A DNA stretch of 64,000 nt from the NCBI GenBank assembly GCA_963576735.1, contig OY755175.1, forward strand, positions 822,401 through 886,400. Direction: 5' to 3'. The notes below the pieces were generated by a model that was not told where the DNA came from, ran no database searches, and saw nothing but the letters and a program-made list of their open reading frames with translations. Shown here piece by piece: positions 19,104-29,252 of the stretch (positions are counted from its first letter, which is position 1; every line of letters begins with the position of its first letter). Origin of the DNA: Bedellia somnulentella. Its lineage: Eukaryota > Arthropoda > Insecta > Lepidoptera > Bedelliidae. Made by a program: the position numbers and the translations under genes.

Positions 19104-21985
19104 TACACTCAAAGTTTATTATCAAAACACACGTGGGTTGCGCACAAAGTTAGTTAGTTTTTATAATAACATCCTTAATAATAATTATGATATTATAATT
19201 GTAACGGAGAGCTGGTTATGTGAGGGAGTACTGGATACCGAGCTGTGTGACAGCCGATACGACGTGTTCCGACGCGACCGAGACCGGCGGGCGAGCGGGA
19301 AGGCGGACGGCGGCGGCGTGCTGGTGCTCGTGCGGCGCAGTCTGGGCGCGGTGGCGCCGGCGAGACTGTCTGGCTCACGATCCCCGGCGCCGCACTGCGC
19401 GCGCGCTGCAGCGGCGGCGGGGCTGCATCGCCCGCCACCCGGGACTTGCATGTATGTGCTTTGTACACACCGCCTAGCCGAACCTTATCTGCTCTTACTA
19501 CCAGCGTTCAGACGATGTTTGAAACAGTAGTCCAGGATCTTCCCTTTGACAACTATCTTTTTTGTGGAGATTTTAATCTACCAAATGTTCATTGGAACAG
19601 CGATGGTTCACCACTTTACCTTCGCCGAGGAAGCGTTGAGTTACAAGATGCGGCTCTCAGTCTTATAGGCGGCCTCTCCACTTTAGGATTCTCACAATAC
19701 AACTCTGTTAGTAATATTAAAGATAACATTTTAGATTTATGCTTCTCGAACTCTGCTGTTGAAGTCCTTAAATGTGACGACCCTTTAGTGAAAATAGATG
19801 AATATCACCCCGCTCTTGAAATAATATTACCGATATCCTATTGGCACCCTTTCATGAATCTGTTCAACAAAGACGAAGATCTCGCAAAGGTGATTATAAT
19901 GGAATTAACGAGTATTTAAAACAAATTCAATGGCACACAGCTCTTGAAAATAAAGGTCTGGATGACACTTTAGATTTCTTTTACGAAGTGTTAAACGATG
20001 CCATCACAAAATTTATTCCCGTTGATACTCGTAGTAAAAGCCACAACCATCCTGTCTGGTATAGTCCCCCACTTAAACGCTGTTTAAAAGAGAAATTTAA
20101 AGCTCACTCACGCTGGAAACGAACCAATAACCCACTAGATTATGACCAATTTTCATTATTACGAAAACGATGCAAGGATTTACAACGCACTTGCTATGGG
20201 GATTACATAACTACTATCCAAAATAACATAAAAGTTAACCCTAAAGCTCTTTGGTCTTTTATTAAATCACGTCGCGGCGGTTCATCGTATCCTAAAATAT
20301 TCCAACACAACAACAAATCATTCGACTCTGGTCAATCAATCTGTGATGCATTTAATGACTTTTTCTGCTCTGTGTTTACCAAACCTGCTGACAACTACCC
20401 CGATATACCCTTATCTTCTCCACAGTGTGATACAGGTAAAACTATAAGTAATATAAGTACTAATGAGGAAGAGATTTACAAGTTGCTTCTTTCTCTGGAC
20501 ATCAACGGTGGTGCAGGCACTGATAATATTCCTCCCTTCTTTATTAAGAACTGCGCTAAGCCTCTTTCCACCCCTCTTTGTATAATTTATAATCGTTCTT
20601 TTCATGCAGGTATTTTCCCTAAAATCTGGAAGGACGCTTTGATAGTACCAGTTCACAAAAATGGTCCAAAATACAAAATTGCTAACTATAGACCCATTTC
20701 TATCCTAAACATTTTTGCTAAAATCTTAGAGAAAATTGCTTATAAACGTATCTATCCTGTTGTTAAACATAGTATTCCGTCTCAACAGCATGGTTTTCTT
20801 AAAGGTAGATCTGTACTTTCCAACCTCATTGAATTCATAGATTTTGTCCTTGGTTGTATGGATAGAGGTATACAAGTTGACGTAGTCTATACTGATTTTC
20901 AAAAAGCTTTCGACCGAGGAGACCACGTGATTATTCTTCGCAAGCTTCTTGCTTTAGGGGTGCAAGGTGATTTCTTTAGATGGATAAAATCTTATATATC
21001 TAACCGTCATCAAGCTGTTGTTTTGGGTGGTTTTCGATCAGGTTTTGTTGACATACCATCAGGAGTACCCCAAGGATCCCATTTGGGTCCCCTTTTATAT
21101 AATATTTATTTGTACGATATTTTTACAGCCATATGTGAGACCAATTTCATAATGTATGCAGATGACAAAAAGGTTTATTGTGGTATCCGACAAGCTGACG
21201 ACTGTTATAAGCTACAAAGGGATTTGGATCGCCTCACCGATTACTATAACAAGAACAGAATAGATATAAATGTGTCAAAATGCGTGCAAATTACTTTTTC
21301 ACGAAGTAATAAACCCATCATTAATACTTACTATATTAATAAACAGCCTATCCGGAGAGTTAATGCAGTAAAAGACCTCGGCGTTACTTTAGATTCAAAG
21401 CTTACTTTTGAACAACACATTGTTGATATCACTAATCGTGCATACAAAAATCTGGGCTTTGTAATGAGGCCTTGTGAAACGTTTAAAGACCCTAAATGTG
21501 TACAGACGGTTTATTATGCCTATGTTCGCAGTATTCTGGAGTTCGCCTCAAGTGTTTGGTCCCCTCAGTACATTAAGTACAAGCATATGATTGAAAGAAT
21601 ACAACATATTTTTGTACGACACTTAAATTTTAAAACTAAGAACTTCCATAAGTGTTACGAAATGAGTTGTAAATTTCATAAAATGTTAAGATTAGAGGAT
21701 CGCCGTATTTTAACTGACCTAATCGTTCTACACGATATAATACATGGTCGTTTGGATAACCCAAACTTACTTGCACAGGTTGGACTTAACACGCCATCAT
21801 ATAGGACTCGCCATACCATAAATAGTTTGTTCTCCGTACCAATTTCAAGAACTAACTACTCACAGAACGCTCCTTTTAATCGTATTTTATCCGAATATAA
21901 TAAAAACTTCCATGATTTAGATCTATTTAATCTAAGTAGATGCGCATTCAGGAAAGCTGTAATGGACGTACTTTTTAATTCTTAA
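19096..21985 (+). pseudogene. ORF2 (endonuclease-RT) of the plus-strand LINE
   Basis: Starts ATG 19096: VDTLKVYYQNTRGLRTKL with IIVTESWLCEGVLD (catalytic Glu). A very GC-rich patch (19230-19450) follows with a frame change near its end; the next frame has the FCGDFNLPNVHWNSDG block and IDEYHPALEI. A second shift near 19870 leads to an unbroken 700-codon frame with linker, then RT motifs GGAGTDNIPPFFIKN, YRPISILNIFAKILEKI, HGFLKGRSVLSNL, YTDFQKAFDRGDH, GVPQGSHLGPLLYN and YADD (21155-21166), followed by KDLGVTLDSKLTF. Stop at 21985. The two shifts make it non-functional. Confidence 0.75.
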
Positions 21986-22066
21986 AATACATATTATATT
22001 ATGAGTATAATTTTAATAACACATACATTCTTATATGCCTTTATGTATGTCACAGATTTTTATTTG

Positions 22067-22070
<4 letters not shown>

Positions 22071-22110
<40 letters not shown>

Positions 22111-22130
22111 ACACATGCACATACACACAC
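22071..22130 (+). repeat. CA microsatellite in the LINE 3' UTR
   Basis: About 15 uninterrupted CA units and then interrupted ones, within the 3' UTR (21986-22414) of the plus-strand LINE. The rest of that UTR holds no gene. Confidence 0.9.
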
Positions 22131-22414
22131 CCTTGAGATATCGTGGATCAAAATAATTTTGCTTTAAATATTGTTGTTAATATATATTTTATTTCCTCTT
22201 AAAATTGTATGTATTTGTTAGAGTTACTTGCTATAAAAAAAAAACATGTGTTGAAACTCAAATGTAACGTAAAAACAAGATTATTGTTAGATATGTTTTC
22301 TGTACATCTGTGAACATCTGTCATTGGCCTTACTTGATTTCTATTATTAACTGTGTATTATTACTTATGTCGCTGTTGATGTTCCTAATAAAAATAAATA
22401 AATAAAATAAATAA

Positions 22415-22897
22415 ACCGTTGCGTGTCACACCAACCCAACCATTGAAATCTCCTAACATTATTATCCTTTCATTCAAATCACACCCATTCACTATATCAC
22501 CTAGTAAATTCCAGAACTCCTCCCTCTCGGTTAAAGATTTTGACATGTCCGGCGCATAGACGCATATTACACGTAGCCGGACCAGCCCGACTTTTAACTT
22601 AACCCAGAGGAGCCTTGGACTCACACACTCATGCTCTGACATACTTTGAACCATCCTTTCAGACATAAGAAGTCCCACTCCTTGGCAAGCTCTGATATTA
22701 GGGTCGACCCCCGACCAGGTGGCAGTAATTGATCCAAGTTGCGAGACCTCTTTTCCCTTACACTTCGTCTCATTTACACACAACAAATCTAAATTCTTTT
22801 CTTTCATTACCAGACATACTTCATCTAACTTTTCTAACATCCCTCCGCAAACATTCAACGTACTAAAGCGGGTCTCGTCAGCCCACTTTTCGCCCAA
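22415..22897 (-). pseudogene. Endonuclease N-terminus of the RTE-like LINE
   Basis: Reads FSTLNVCGGMLEKLDEVCLV, LLCVNETKCKG (catalytic Glu block), QGVGLLMSERMVQSM, VRLRVICVYAPD, and IIMLGDFNGWVGVTRNG at the break. The rest of the nuclease resumes at 18211. Start taken near 22897 where the frame opens; the element's own 5' UTR seems short or absent. Confidence 0.75.
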
Positions 22898-22900
22898 TGA

Positions 22901-23169
22901 GAATCTATGATTCTTGACCTTCTGGTCTTTTTACTAATTCAAATATCAGATTCTGCATTAGAAGAATATATTTTGTTTTGTTTAGTGTGGGCCCTCATGA
23001 AGGGATGCTTCTTCACGAAGGGTATTCAACCCCATTATGATCAGACAAAATGGATTCAGAGATCTGCTTTGTACTTTCTCGAACCTTGTATGACTTTTTA
23101 TACCCTTCTCAAGAACCTTTTATTAATCTACAATGAATATATGTAATTTAAATTACTTTACTTTATAGT
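22901..23169. other. No gene seen
   Basis: AT-rich sequence next to the LINE 5' end. A 79-codon frame here has no recognisable motif. Confidence 0.4.
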
Positions 23170-23545
23170 CTCTAAGATGTCAGCTCAAATGTTTAAAAAC
23201 TTCTTTAAGTCCTTAAAGGTTGGCTATTCTGCATGAAGATTGCCTTTGTATTCTTCCTATTTGACATTAGTGTTTTGTCCAAACTTTGTAGAAGCTAAAT
23301 AAATTAAAATATAGTCCCAGTGTTGAACTAGTTGCCCTAAAGTAAGCAAGGCTCTATTTTTTTAGTAATGTGATCACTTAATATCCTTAGAGCCTTGTCT
23401 GATTTACTCTGCATACCTTTAAAGTTGAAGAAGACTCTAAGTTTAATTTATTAACTGATTTTGTTGCTGTATCTTTCACATAATATTTTCCAAACTTCTA
23501 TGTAGTTAGGGTCATACATATCAAGATTAGCTATAACTCTAGCTT
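23170..23545 (-). pseudogene. BEL/Pao-type gag fragment
   Basis: Minus-strand translation in shifting frames gives KEARVIANLDMYDPNYIEVW, ILCERYSNK, SDKALRILSDHI, TLGQLVQHWDYILIYLAS and WEEYKGN. This is the order of the DUF1759-type gag region of BEL/Pao retrotransposons, as I remember it. Several shifts and stops make it a relic. No LTRs or pol of this element are seen nearby. Confidence 0.55.
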
Positions 23546-23547
23546 CC

Positions 23548-23831
23548 TTCAATGTATGAACAGAGATGATGAAATTATGTATGGATTTGAATATGAATGT
23601 TTATAAAATATGGATTTGCGAGTGTGGATTAGACGAAGGAACAGTTGACCATATTTTTTTCGCATGTCCTAATTTATCATTTTCTTCATATGATGTTTTG
23701 CTTCCTTTCATCCCTCTTCCTACTGATTTTAAATGTTTACTTTGTTTTTTATATACCCCTTTCATTACAACTTTGTGTCATTTCATCAAGGTCCATAATA
23801 TAAAATTATAATGCATTCTTTTTGTTCATAT
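23548..23831 (+). pseudogene. LINE ORF2 C-terminal fragment, upstream of gypsy
   Basis: A frame ending at 23811 reads CECGLDEGTVDHIFFACPN, a C-x-C...H-x4-C motif, then LLCFLYTPFITTLCHFIKVH. That Cys/His motif and ending occur at the C-terminus of several insect LINE ORF2 proteins. The gypsy element inserted 20 bases beyond the stop; the LINE 3' end continues at 29817. Confidence 0.55.
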
Positions 23832-24395
23832 TGTTACGACATCTGTTCGCAAGTAGGAGATAGGATTTGCCACTACTAGATTATACTAGATGGCGTTACT
23901 AGTATTTAATGAGTCTCCATGATATCTGTTGCTGAAGGAAGTGTCACTACTAGAGAACAGATGGCGTTACTAGTATTTTAATAAGTAAAAAAAGGAATTA
24001 CTAGATGTTTCTCGAATATCGACTTTTCGAGAATGTGGTACTAGAACTTTCTGTAATATTCGCGTATTTGAGATTTGGCATATATAAAGAGCAACGCGTG
24101 CTACGGAGTTATTCGAGTGCGAAGAACTAAAGCGAGAACAAGCGAAATACTAGAGCGAAGAAATTAAATACGACAGTGCAGTGATATACGGATTACGGAA
24201 AAAAGCTTAACGGTGTGGACAGTGTTACTATAACGGAGTAAATTAGTGTTGTTAATTAGTGCGAGTATCGATAGTTAATTATCGATAGTGTTTGTTGTGT
24301 TGTGTAAACTGCGTTATTGGTCAATAAATATAATTACACCTTATTGCACGAAAGTGTGACTGGTATTTACCAAATTAAGAACCCGGTACGTAACA
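23832..24395 (+). repeat. 5' LTR of the long gypsy element
   Basis: Starts TGTTACGACATC, ends TACGTAACA. Contains TATATAAAGAGCA near 24080, a plausible TATA box. It has a near-duplicate AGATGGCGTTACTAGTA at about 23890 and 23960, within 73 bases absent from the LTRs of the short copy. Confidence 0.95.
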
Positions 24396-24397
24396 AT

Positions 24398-24415
24398 TGG
24401 TGACAGAAGTAGATT
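24398..24415 (+). promoter_or_regulatory. Primer binding site of the long gypsy
   Basis: TGGTGACAGAAGTAGATT, two bases after the 5' LTR, resembling the complement of a tRNA-Leu 3' end. Confidence 0.6.
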
Positions 24416-24420
24416 TGAAG

Positions 24421-25434
24421 ATGCCAGTTATGCCGAAGGAAGACGGAAGAGAGGGTGTGAAGACACGCGCTCAGAAAGCCGCAGAGGGTGAACAGCTGTC
24501 GGAAATGAGGTCATCGGTCACGAACCCTCCGAGTGACATTCCAGAGGAGACGTCCGCGGTGACTAACGCGCCGTCTACATCAACGGCGCCGGCGGCCGCA
24601 ACTAATACTGACTTGGCGATGATAGTTGAAATGTTTCAAAGCACGCGTGAAGCACAACAAAGCATACAGGATGTTGTGAAAAACATACATTCGGAGGTAC
24701 AGGGTGTTGTGAAACAAGAAGTTTGTGAGTTGCGCGAGGAACAGCAAACTAAGTTCTCACAAGTTCTCACTGCGGTCAATGAAGTCAGTGGTCGGGTGGT
24801 TACTGTGGAAAAAGACGTAGAGCAGATGAAGGAGCAGGTAACCACTATTGAGAAAGATATCGATGACATGAAGACCGACTTCCGCGGAATGGAGAAAAGG
24901 GTTCTGCAGCTTGAATCACGACCGGTCAAGGTTGTCTCCGGTGAGAATGTAGTAGCTGTCCATGGTCCTCGTGTGAAGGTTCCTCCTTACGACGGAACAA
25001 CATCCTGGTCGGCGTATAGACATCAGTTCCAGACTGTTGCGGCTGCCAATGGTTGGACTGATGAACAGTGTTTGACTGCACTGACGGTGGCGCTCCGAGG
25101 TCAAGCACTGTCAGTAATAGAGGCGCTGCCGACTCCGAGTGGTGGTTTCAAGGACCTGCTGGATGCGTTGGAGTCTCGCTATGGAGAGCGACACCTGGAG
25201 CACGTGTTCCGCGCTCAGCTGCGTGATAGGGTCCAGCGTTCCGGAGAGGGACTTCAGCAGTGGGCCCTTGAAATCGAGAAGCTCGTCCGCAAGGCCTATC
25301 CCAGTGTAGATCCGAAGACGGTGGAAATGAACCTGGTGCAAGCATTCGTCGACGGCATCAGAGATATCGAAGTGAGAAGTGAAGAAGACTTCAACACCAC
25401 ACGTCTCTCAAGGATGCCTTGGCGAACGCTCTAG
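24421..25434 (+). pseudogene. Gag of the long gypsy element, frameshifted
   Basis: Start is the first ATG after the primer site (24421, MPVMPKEDG); the open frame reaches back to 24397. The N-terminal half is a long coiled coil (VTAVEKDVEQMKEQVTTIEK-like heptads), followed by a capsid-like domain (SWSAYRHQFQTVAAANGW, RYGERHLEHVFRAQLRDR). It contains about 16 extra residues (FQSTREAQQSIQDVV) compared with the short copy. A single-base difference near 25378-25388 shifts the frame and ends the protein at 25434. The remainder of gag is intact in another frame. Confidence 0.8.
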
Positions 25435-25661
25435 AAGTTGAAGCTTGCCGCCAGGATACGCGCCAAACTCATCGACTTCGTGAGATTGCGGAAGCAAATG
25501 AGGACGTCAAGGTCATTAAAGCACCCGTCGGAAGGAGTACTGGACCGATTTGTTATGGCTGCGGGAAAAGGGGCCATTTGAGATTAAGTTGCCCGCTGAG
25601 GAAGGAAGAAAAGAGGCAGGCAGAGGCTCCTGCCGCAAACGTCCAGGGAAACGAGCATTAG
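25419..25661 (+). pseudogene. Gag C-terminus with CCHC knuckle
   Basis: Continues gag in the shifted frame: ALANALEVEACRQDTRQTHR, then the knuckle CYGCGKRGHLRLSC and a Lys/Glu-rich end stopping at 25661. It overlaps the pol frame from 25550. Pol is in the -1 frame relative to this part, the arrangement expected for programmed -1 frameshifting, but I see no ideal X-XXY-YYZ heptamer in the overlap. Confidence 0.75.
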
Positions 25662-28600
25662 CCAGGACCGGGGGGCAGGTGCTGGCTAGAGAGGAGAAAG
25701 CCCCGACAATGACCATCTCACAAGCCTGTAACGGGAACAGTTTGGTGATATTGGGCTGTGTCAATGATCAAGACTGTAAGATGACCCTTGATACTGGAGC
25801 GTCTAGAACGGTGATCAATCCGGCACTGGTGAAAGCAGCGAATATCAAGTATAGCAGAGATACTAAGTGTCGGCTACTCTCCGCCTCTGGCCAGCGAATA
25901 CCTGTCCTTGGTGAACTCTCAGTCAGGATGATGGTTGGCGAGACGTCGTATACTCATCAAGTCATTGTGGCTGAGATAATGGATGAATGCATACTAGGAC
26001 TGGACTTCATGAAGAAATATAACTGCCGGATTGACATAACGAGAGGAATTTTCAAGTGTGGCCAGGAAGAAATCTTTATACTGGGTGGTCCCGTCGGTGA
26101 AGTGAAATGCTTGAAAACCATCAATATTCCTGCGCGTTCTCAGAAGTTGGTTCCGGTGATGTTACCTGTAGACAGCGAGAAGAAGAGGCATCGTTGTGTG
26201 TTGATTGAAGAGACAGGGAAGAACGGGCCAAGGAAATTTCTGACAGCAAGAACTTTGGTTACAAGCAACAAGACGGCAATAGTGAAGGTAGTCAACCTTG
26301 ACCAAGAAGATGTACAGCTTAAGCGGGGTGAAGTAGTTGGTCAGTGTGAAGAAGTAGTCTGGATGAGGAGCTGTCATTCTCCAAATGGGAAAGTCAAAGT
26401 GAAAGTCGATAATTCAACTGTAACTGACTTGTTAAGTGAGATCCAGGATGACTTATCTTACTTGGAGAGGATCAAGATTAAACAGTTGCTGGTGAAATAT
26501 GCTGACATCTTCTCAAATGCAGAAGAGGACTTAGGCAGAACATCTTTAGTGCAACACAGAATTGATACAGGGGACGAAAGACCTATTAGACAGAGAGCAA
26601 GGAGAATCCCAATAGCTAAGGAGAAAGAAGTTGAAGAATTGCTCGAAGACATGAAAAAGAAGAAGGTCATTAGTCCGTCTTCCAGTCCGTGGTGTTCTCC
26701 AGTGGTTCTTGTTAAGAAGAAAAATGGAAGCACACGGTTTTGTGTTGACTACAGGCAACTGAACAACGTGACAAAGAAGGACAGCTATCCTTTGATAAGA
26801 ATAGATGACACTCTGGATACTTTGAGTGGCATGAAGTGGTTTTCAACCCTGGACTGCAAGTCAGGCTACTGGCAGGTGGAAATACATCCGACTGATAAAG
26901 AGAAGACTGCGTTTTCAACTGGAAAGGGTTTGTGGCAGTTTAACGTCATGCCTTTCGGTCTCTGCAACGCGCCAGCTACTTTTGAAAGGCTTATGGAGTG
27001 TGCGTTGGCGGGATTGGTTGGCGAGGCTTGCCTGGTGTACCTCGACGACGTGGTCATAATAGGCAAAAGCTTCCAAGACCATCTCAAGAACCTGAAACAA
27101 GTCTTTCAGAAAATTCGTGGAGCAAACCTGAAACTGAATCCGAAGAAGTGCCGGCTGTTTAGAACTTCAGTGAACTATTTAGGACACGTAATCAGCCGAG
27201 AAGGAATTCAGACGGATCCGGAAAAGGTGGAAGCTGTGCAGAAATGGCCGACGCCAAAGGACAAAACAGACGTGCGAGCTTTTCTCGGCCTTTGCTCGTA
27301 CTATCGACGTTTTGTAAAAGGGTTTTCTGAGATCGCCAAACCATTGCATCGGTTGACTGAAGATAAGAAAACCTTCTCTTGGGATGATGAATGCGAGTTA
27401 TCTTTCAATGAGCTGAAGAAGAGGCTTTGCGAGACACCTATCCTTGGATATCCACAGCCAGAGGGACAGTACATCGTTGACAGCGATGCTAGTAATATGG
27501 CTATTGGTGGAGTGTTATCACAGATCCAAGGTGACAAGGAAGTTGTGATCGGATATTTCAGCAAGTCTCTATCTAAAGCGGAAAGAAACTACTGCGTCAC
27601 GAGAAAGGAACTTCTAGCTGTAGTGAAGACCTTACAGCATTTTTACAAGTATTTGATTGGGAGACCGTTCAAGCTTCGAACTGATCATGCTGCACTGAAA
27701 TGGCTTCTCCAATTCAAAAACCCGGAAGGACAGGTAGCTCGATGGATCGAACAGCTACAAGAGTATGACTTTTCTATCGAGCACCGTAGTGGTAAATCTC
27801 ATGGCAATGCAGACGCGCTTTCACGTAGACCGTGTCCGGAAGACTGTAAACATTGCCGGAAGCAAGAGTCGAAGGAGGAGGTCGTGAAAGTGACTCGAAT
27901 TTGTCCATTGGATGGATGGGAAACAGAAGCTATGCAGAAGGCCCAAGAAGAAGATGAGAACCTCAGACCCATCATGAAATGGAAGAAGGAAAAACACGAT
28001 CAACCGGCTTGGAGTGAAGTAGCGTCCACAGGAGTGAGTACGAAAGCTTACTGGGCGCAATGGAACAGCCTGGTTCTGATCAATGGTCTACTGTACCGGA
28101 GGTGGGAGAAACCCAACGGTAAGGAAGAGCACCTACAATTGGTCTTGCCCAGAGCCAAGGTTAAAGATGTACTGCGGGAAACACATGACGGTGTTTCGGG
28201 CGGGCATCTTGGGGTAAATCGTACGTTGCAGAAGGTTCGTGCGAAGTTTTACTGGCTTCATTGTAGGGACGACGTACAGGACTGGTGCCGGAAATGTACA
28301 ACGTGTGCCGCGGTGAAAGGTCCGCAGACCCGGAGTAGAGGGGGATTACGGTTGTACAATGTGGGAGCTCCCTGGGAGAGGATTGCCGTTGATGTGGCTG
28401 GACCGTTTCCACAATCAGAGTCCGGAAATAAATATTTCATGGTGGTGATGGATTACTTCACTAAGTGGCCTGAAGTGTTTGCCATACCCAATCAAGAAGC
28501 AATAACTGTGGCTACAAAACTGGTTGAGGAAGTGATCTGTCGATTTGGCGTGCCCCTGGAGATACACTCTGACCAGGGAAGAAATTTTGAGTCACAAGTA

Positions 28601-29236
28601 TTTCAAGAGGTGTGCAAACTACTTGGAATGCATAAAACCAGGACGACGCCATATCATCCTCAGTCAGATGGAATGGTGGAGAGGTTCAACCAAACACTGG
28701 AGAGACAGTTGGCGAAGATGGTTGAAAAACATCAGAAGGACTGGGACAAACACATTCCATTATTTTTACTGTCTTACCGGTCAGCTGTTCACGAAAGCAC
28801 GAAGGAAACACCTACTTTCGTCAATTTCGGAAGAGAGCTACGATTGCCTGTAGATTTGTTGACAGGAGGGTCACCAGATGAGCCGCAGAGTGTAACTGAA
28901 TATGTAAGCGATTTGAGGGAAAGAATGCAAGATGTACATTCCCTAGTGCGTGAAAATGGTTTACATGCTAGTGAAAAGATGAAAACCAGATATGACCGTA
29001 AAGCTAACACGCCGCGTTTCGAAGAGGGTATGCTCGTCTGGTTACACAATCCAACTCGCCAGAAAGGGAAGTCCCCTAAGTTACAAAATAGGTGGGAAGG
29101 ACCGTACAAGGTGGTCACTAGAATAAACGATGTAACGTACATAATTCAACGCCAACCTAGAGGGGCTTCGAAAATAGTTCACATCGATCGACTTGCGAAG
29201 TACCATGGAAGCAATAATACTCGGGACGAGTATTAA
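25550..29236 (+). CDS. Gypsy Pol: protease, RT, RNase H, integrase
   Basis: Open for 1228 codons, full length for the family. Protease DTGA at residue 81; RT with FCVDYRQLNNVTKKDSYPL, MPFGLCNAPATFERLM and catalytic YLDD at 497-500; RNase H starting at IVDSDAS (Asp 644) and LRTDHAALKWLL; integrase HHCC finger from His 879 (HDGVSGGHLGVNRT) and catalytic D948, D1008, E1044, a D-59-D-35-E spacing. It ends with the GPYKVV...IVHIDRLAKYH tail. No chromodomain or env. The N-terminus would come from gag-pol frameshifting, not an own start. All catalytic residues are present, so this frame could still be functional even though gag is broken. Confidence 0.95.
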   Translation: MLWLREKGPFEIKLPAEEGRKEAGRGSCRKRPGKRALARTGGQVLAREEKAPTMTISQACNGNSLVILGCVNDQDCKMTLDTGASRTVINPALVKAANIKYSRDTKCRLLSASGQRIPVLGELSVRMMVGETSYTHQVIVAEIMDECILGLDFMKKYNCRIDITRGIFKCGQEEIFILGGPVGEVKCLKTINIPARSQKLVPVMLPVDSEKKRHRCVLIEETGKNGPRKFLTARTLVTSNKTAIVKVVNLDQEDVQLKRGEVVGQCEEVVWMRSCHSPNGKVKVKVDNSTVTDLLSEIQDDLSYLERIKIKQLLVKYADIFSNAEEDLGRTSLVQHRIDTGDERPIRQRARRIPIAKEKEVEELLEDMKKKKVISPSSSPWCSPVVLVKKKNGSTRFCVDYRQLNNVTKKDSYPLIRIDDTLDTLSGMKWFSTLDCKSGYWQVEIHPTDKEKTAFSTGKGLWQFNVMPFGLCNAPATFERLMECALAGLVGEACLVYLDDVVIIGKSFQDHLKNLKQVFQKIRGANLKLNPKKCRLFRTSVNYLGHVISREGIQTDPEKVEAVQKWPTPKDKTDVRAFLGLCSYYRRFVKGFSEIAKPLHRLTEDKKTFSWDDECELSFNELKKRLCETPILGYPQPEGQYIVDSDASNMAIGGVLSQIQGDKEVVIGYFSKSLSKAERNYCVTRKELLAVVKTLQHFYKYLIGRPFKLRTDHAALKWLLQFKNPEGQVARWIEQLQEYDFSIEHRSGKSHGNADALSRRPCPEDCKHCRKQESKEEVVKVTRICPLDGWETEAMQKAQEEDENLRPIMKWKKEKHDQPAWSEVASTGVSTKAYWAQWNSLVLINGLLYRRWEKPNGKEEHLQLVLPRAKVKDVLRETHDGVSGGHLGVNRTLQKVRAKFYWLHCRDDVQDWCRKCTTCAAVKGPQTRSRGGLRLYNVGAPWERIAVDVAGPFPQSESGNKYFMVVMDYFTKWPEVFAIPNQEAITVATKLVEEVICRFGVPLEIHSDQGRNFESQVFQEVCKLLGMHKTRTTPYHPQSDGMVERFNQTLERQLAKMVEKHQKDWDKHIPLFLLSYRSAVHESTKETPTFVNFGRELRLPVDLLTGGSPDEPQSVTEYVSDLRERMQDVHSLVRENGLHASEKMKTRYDRKANTPRFEEGMLVWLHNPTRQKGKSPKLQNRWEGPYKVVTRINDVTYIIQRQPRGASKIVHIDRLAKYHGSNNTRDEY

Positions 29237-29239
29237 TGT

Positions 29240-29252
29240 AAGGAGGGGGTAA
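29240..29252 (+). promoter_or_regulatory. Polypurine tract of the long gypsy
   Basis: AAGGAGGGGGTAA directly before the 3' LTR. Confidence 0.8.

Larger units (their letters stand above)
18212..22414 (+). mobile_element. CR1/jockey-like LINE inserted in the RTE-like LINE
   Basis: Plus-strand LINE, opposite to its host. It starts inside ORF1 (only the last 50 codons remain), has an AT-rich inter-ORF region, a frameshifted ORF2 with endonuclease and RT, a 3' UTR with a CA microsatellite, and an end TTGATGTTCCTAATAAAAAT with AATA repeats. ACC lies at both junctions and may be a minimal duplication. The same kind of 3' end is seen at 33.02 kb. Confidence 0.8.
15641..22900 (-). mobile_element. RTE-like LINE with GTAA tail, split by another LINE
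   Basis: Minus-strand LINE with endonuclease start at 22897-22415 and the rest at 18211-15647. Its 3' end is TCTCTGCCTACCCC, GGGCGTGAGTATAA and GTAA repeats (15641-15655). A 4.2-kb plus-strand LINE sits in the endonuclease at 18212-22414. Removing it joins GVTRNG to ERVLGKFGDN in frame. The C-terminal RGRPRKT and DRTKWRSIVSAYP blocks follow an RTE-like layout. Apart from the interruption both coding parts are fully open. Degenerate pieces of the same family recur at 38.7, 41.8, 48.7, 52.0 and 63.5 kb. Confidence 0.8.

Noticed and set aside
25550..25661. A canonical slippery heptamer for the gypsy gag-pol shift
   Set aside because: The overlap contains A/G-rich stretches (GGGAAAAGG, GAAGAAAAGAGG), but none fits X-XXY-YYZ in the gag frame, so I did not annotate one.
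28789..29142. An envelope-like frame after or opposite pol
   Set aside because: The only frames there are antisense to the integrase tail; nothing lies between the pol stop and the purine tract.
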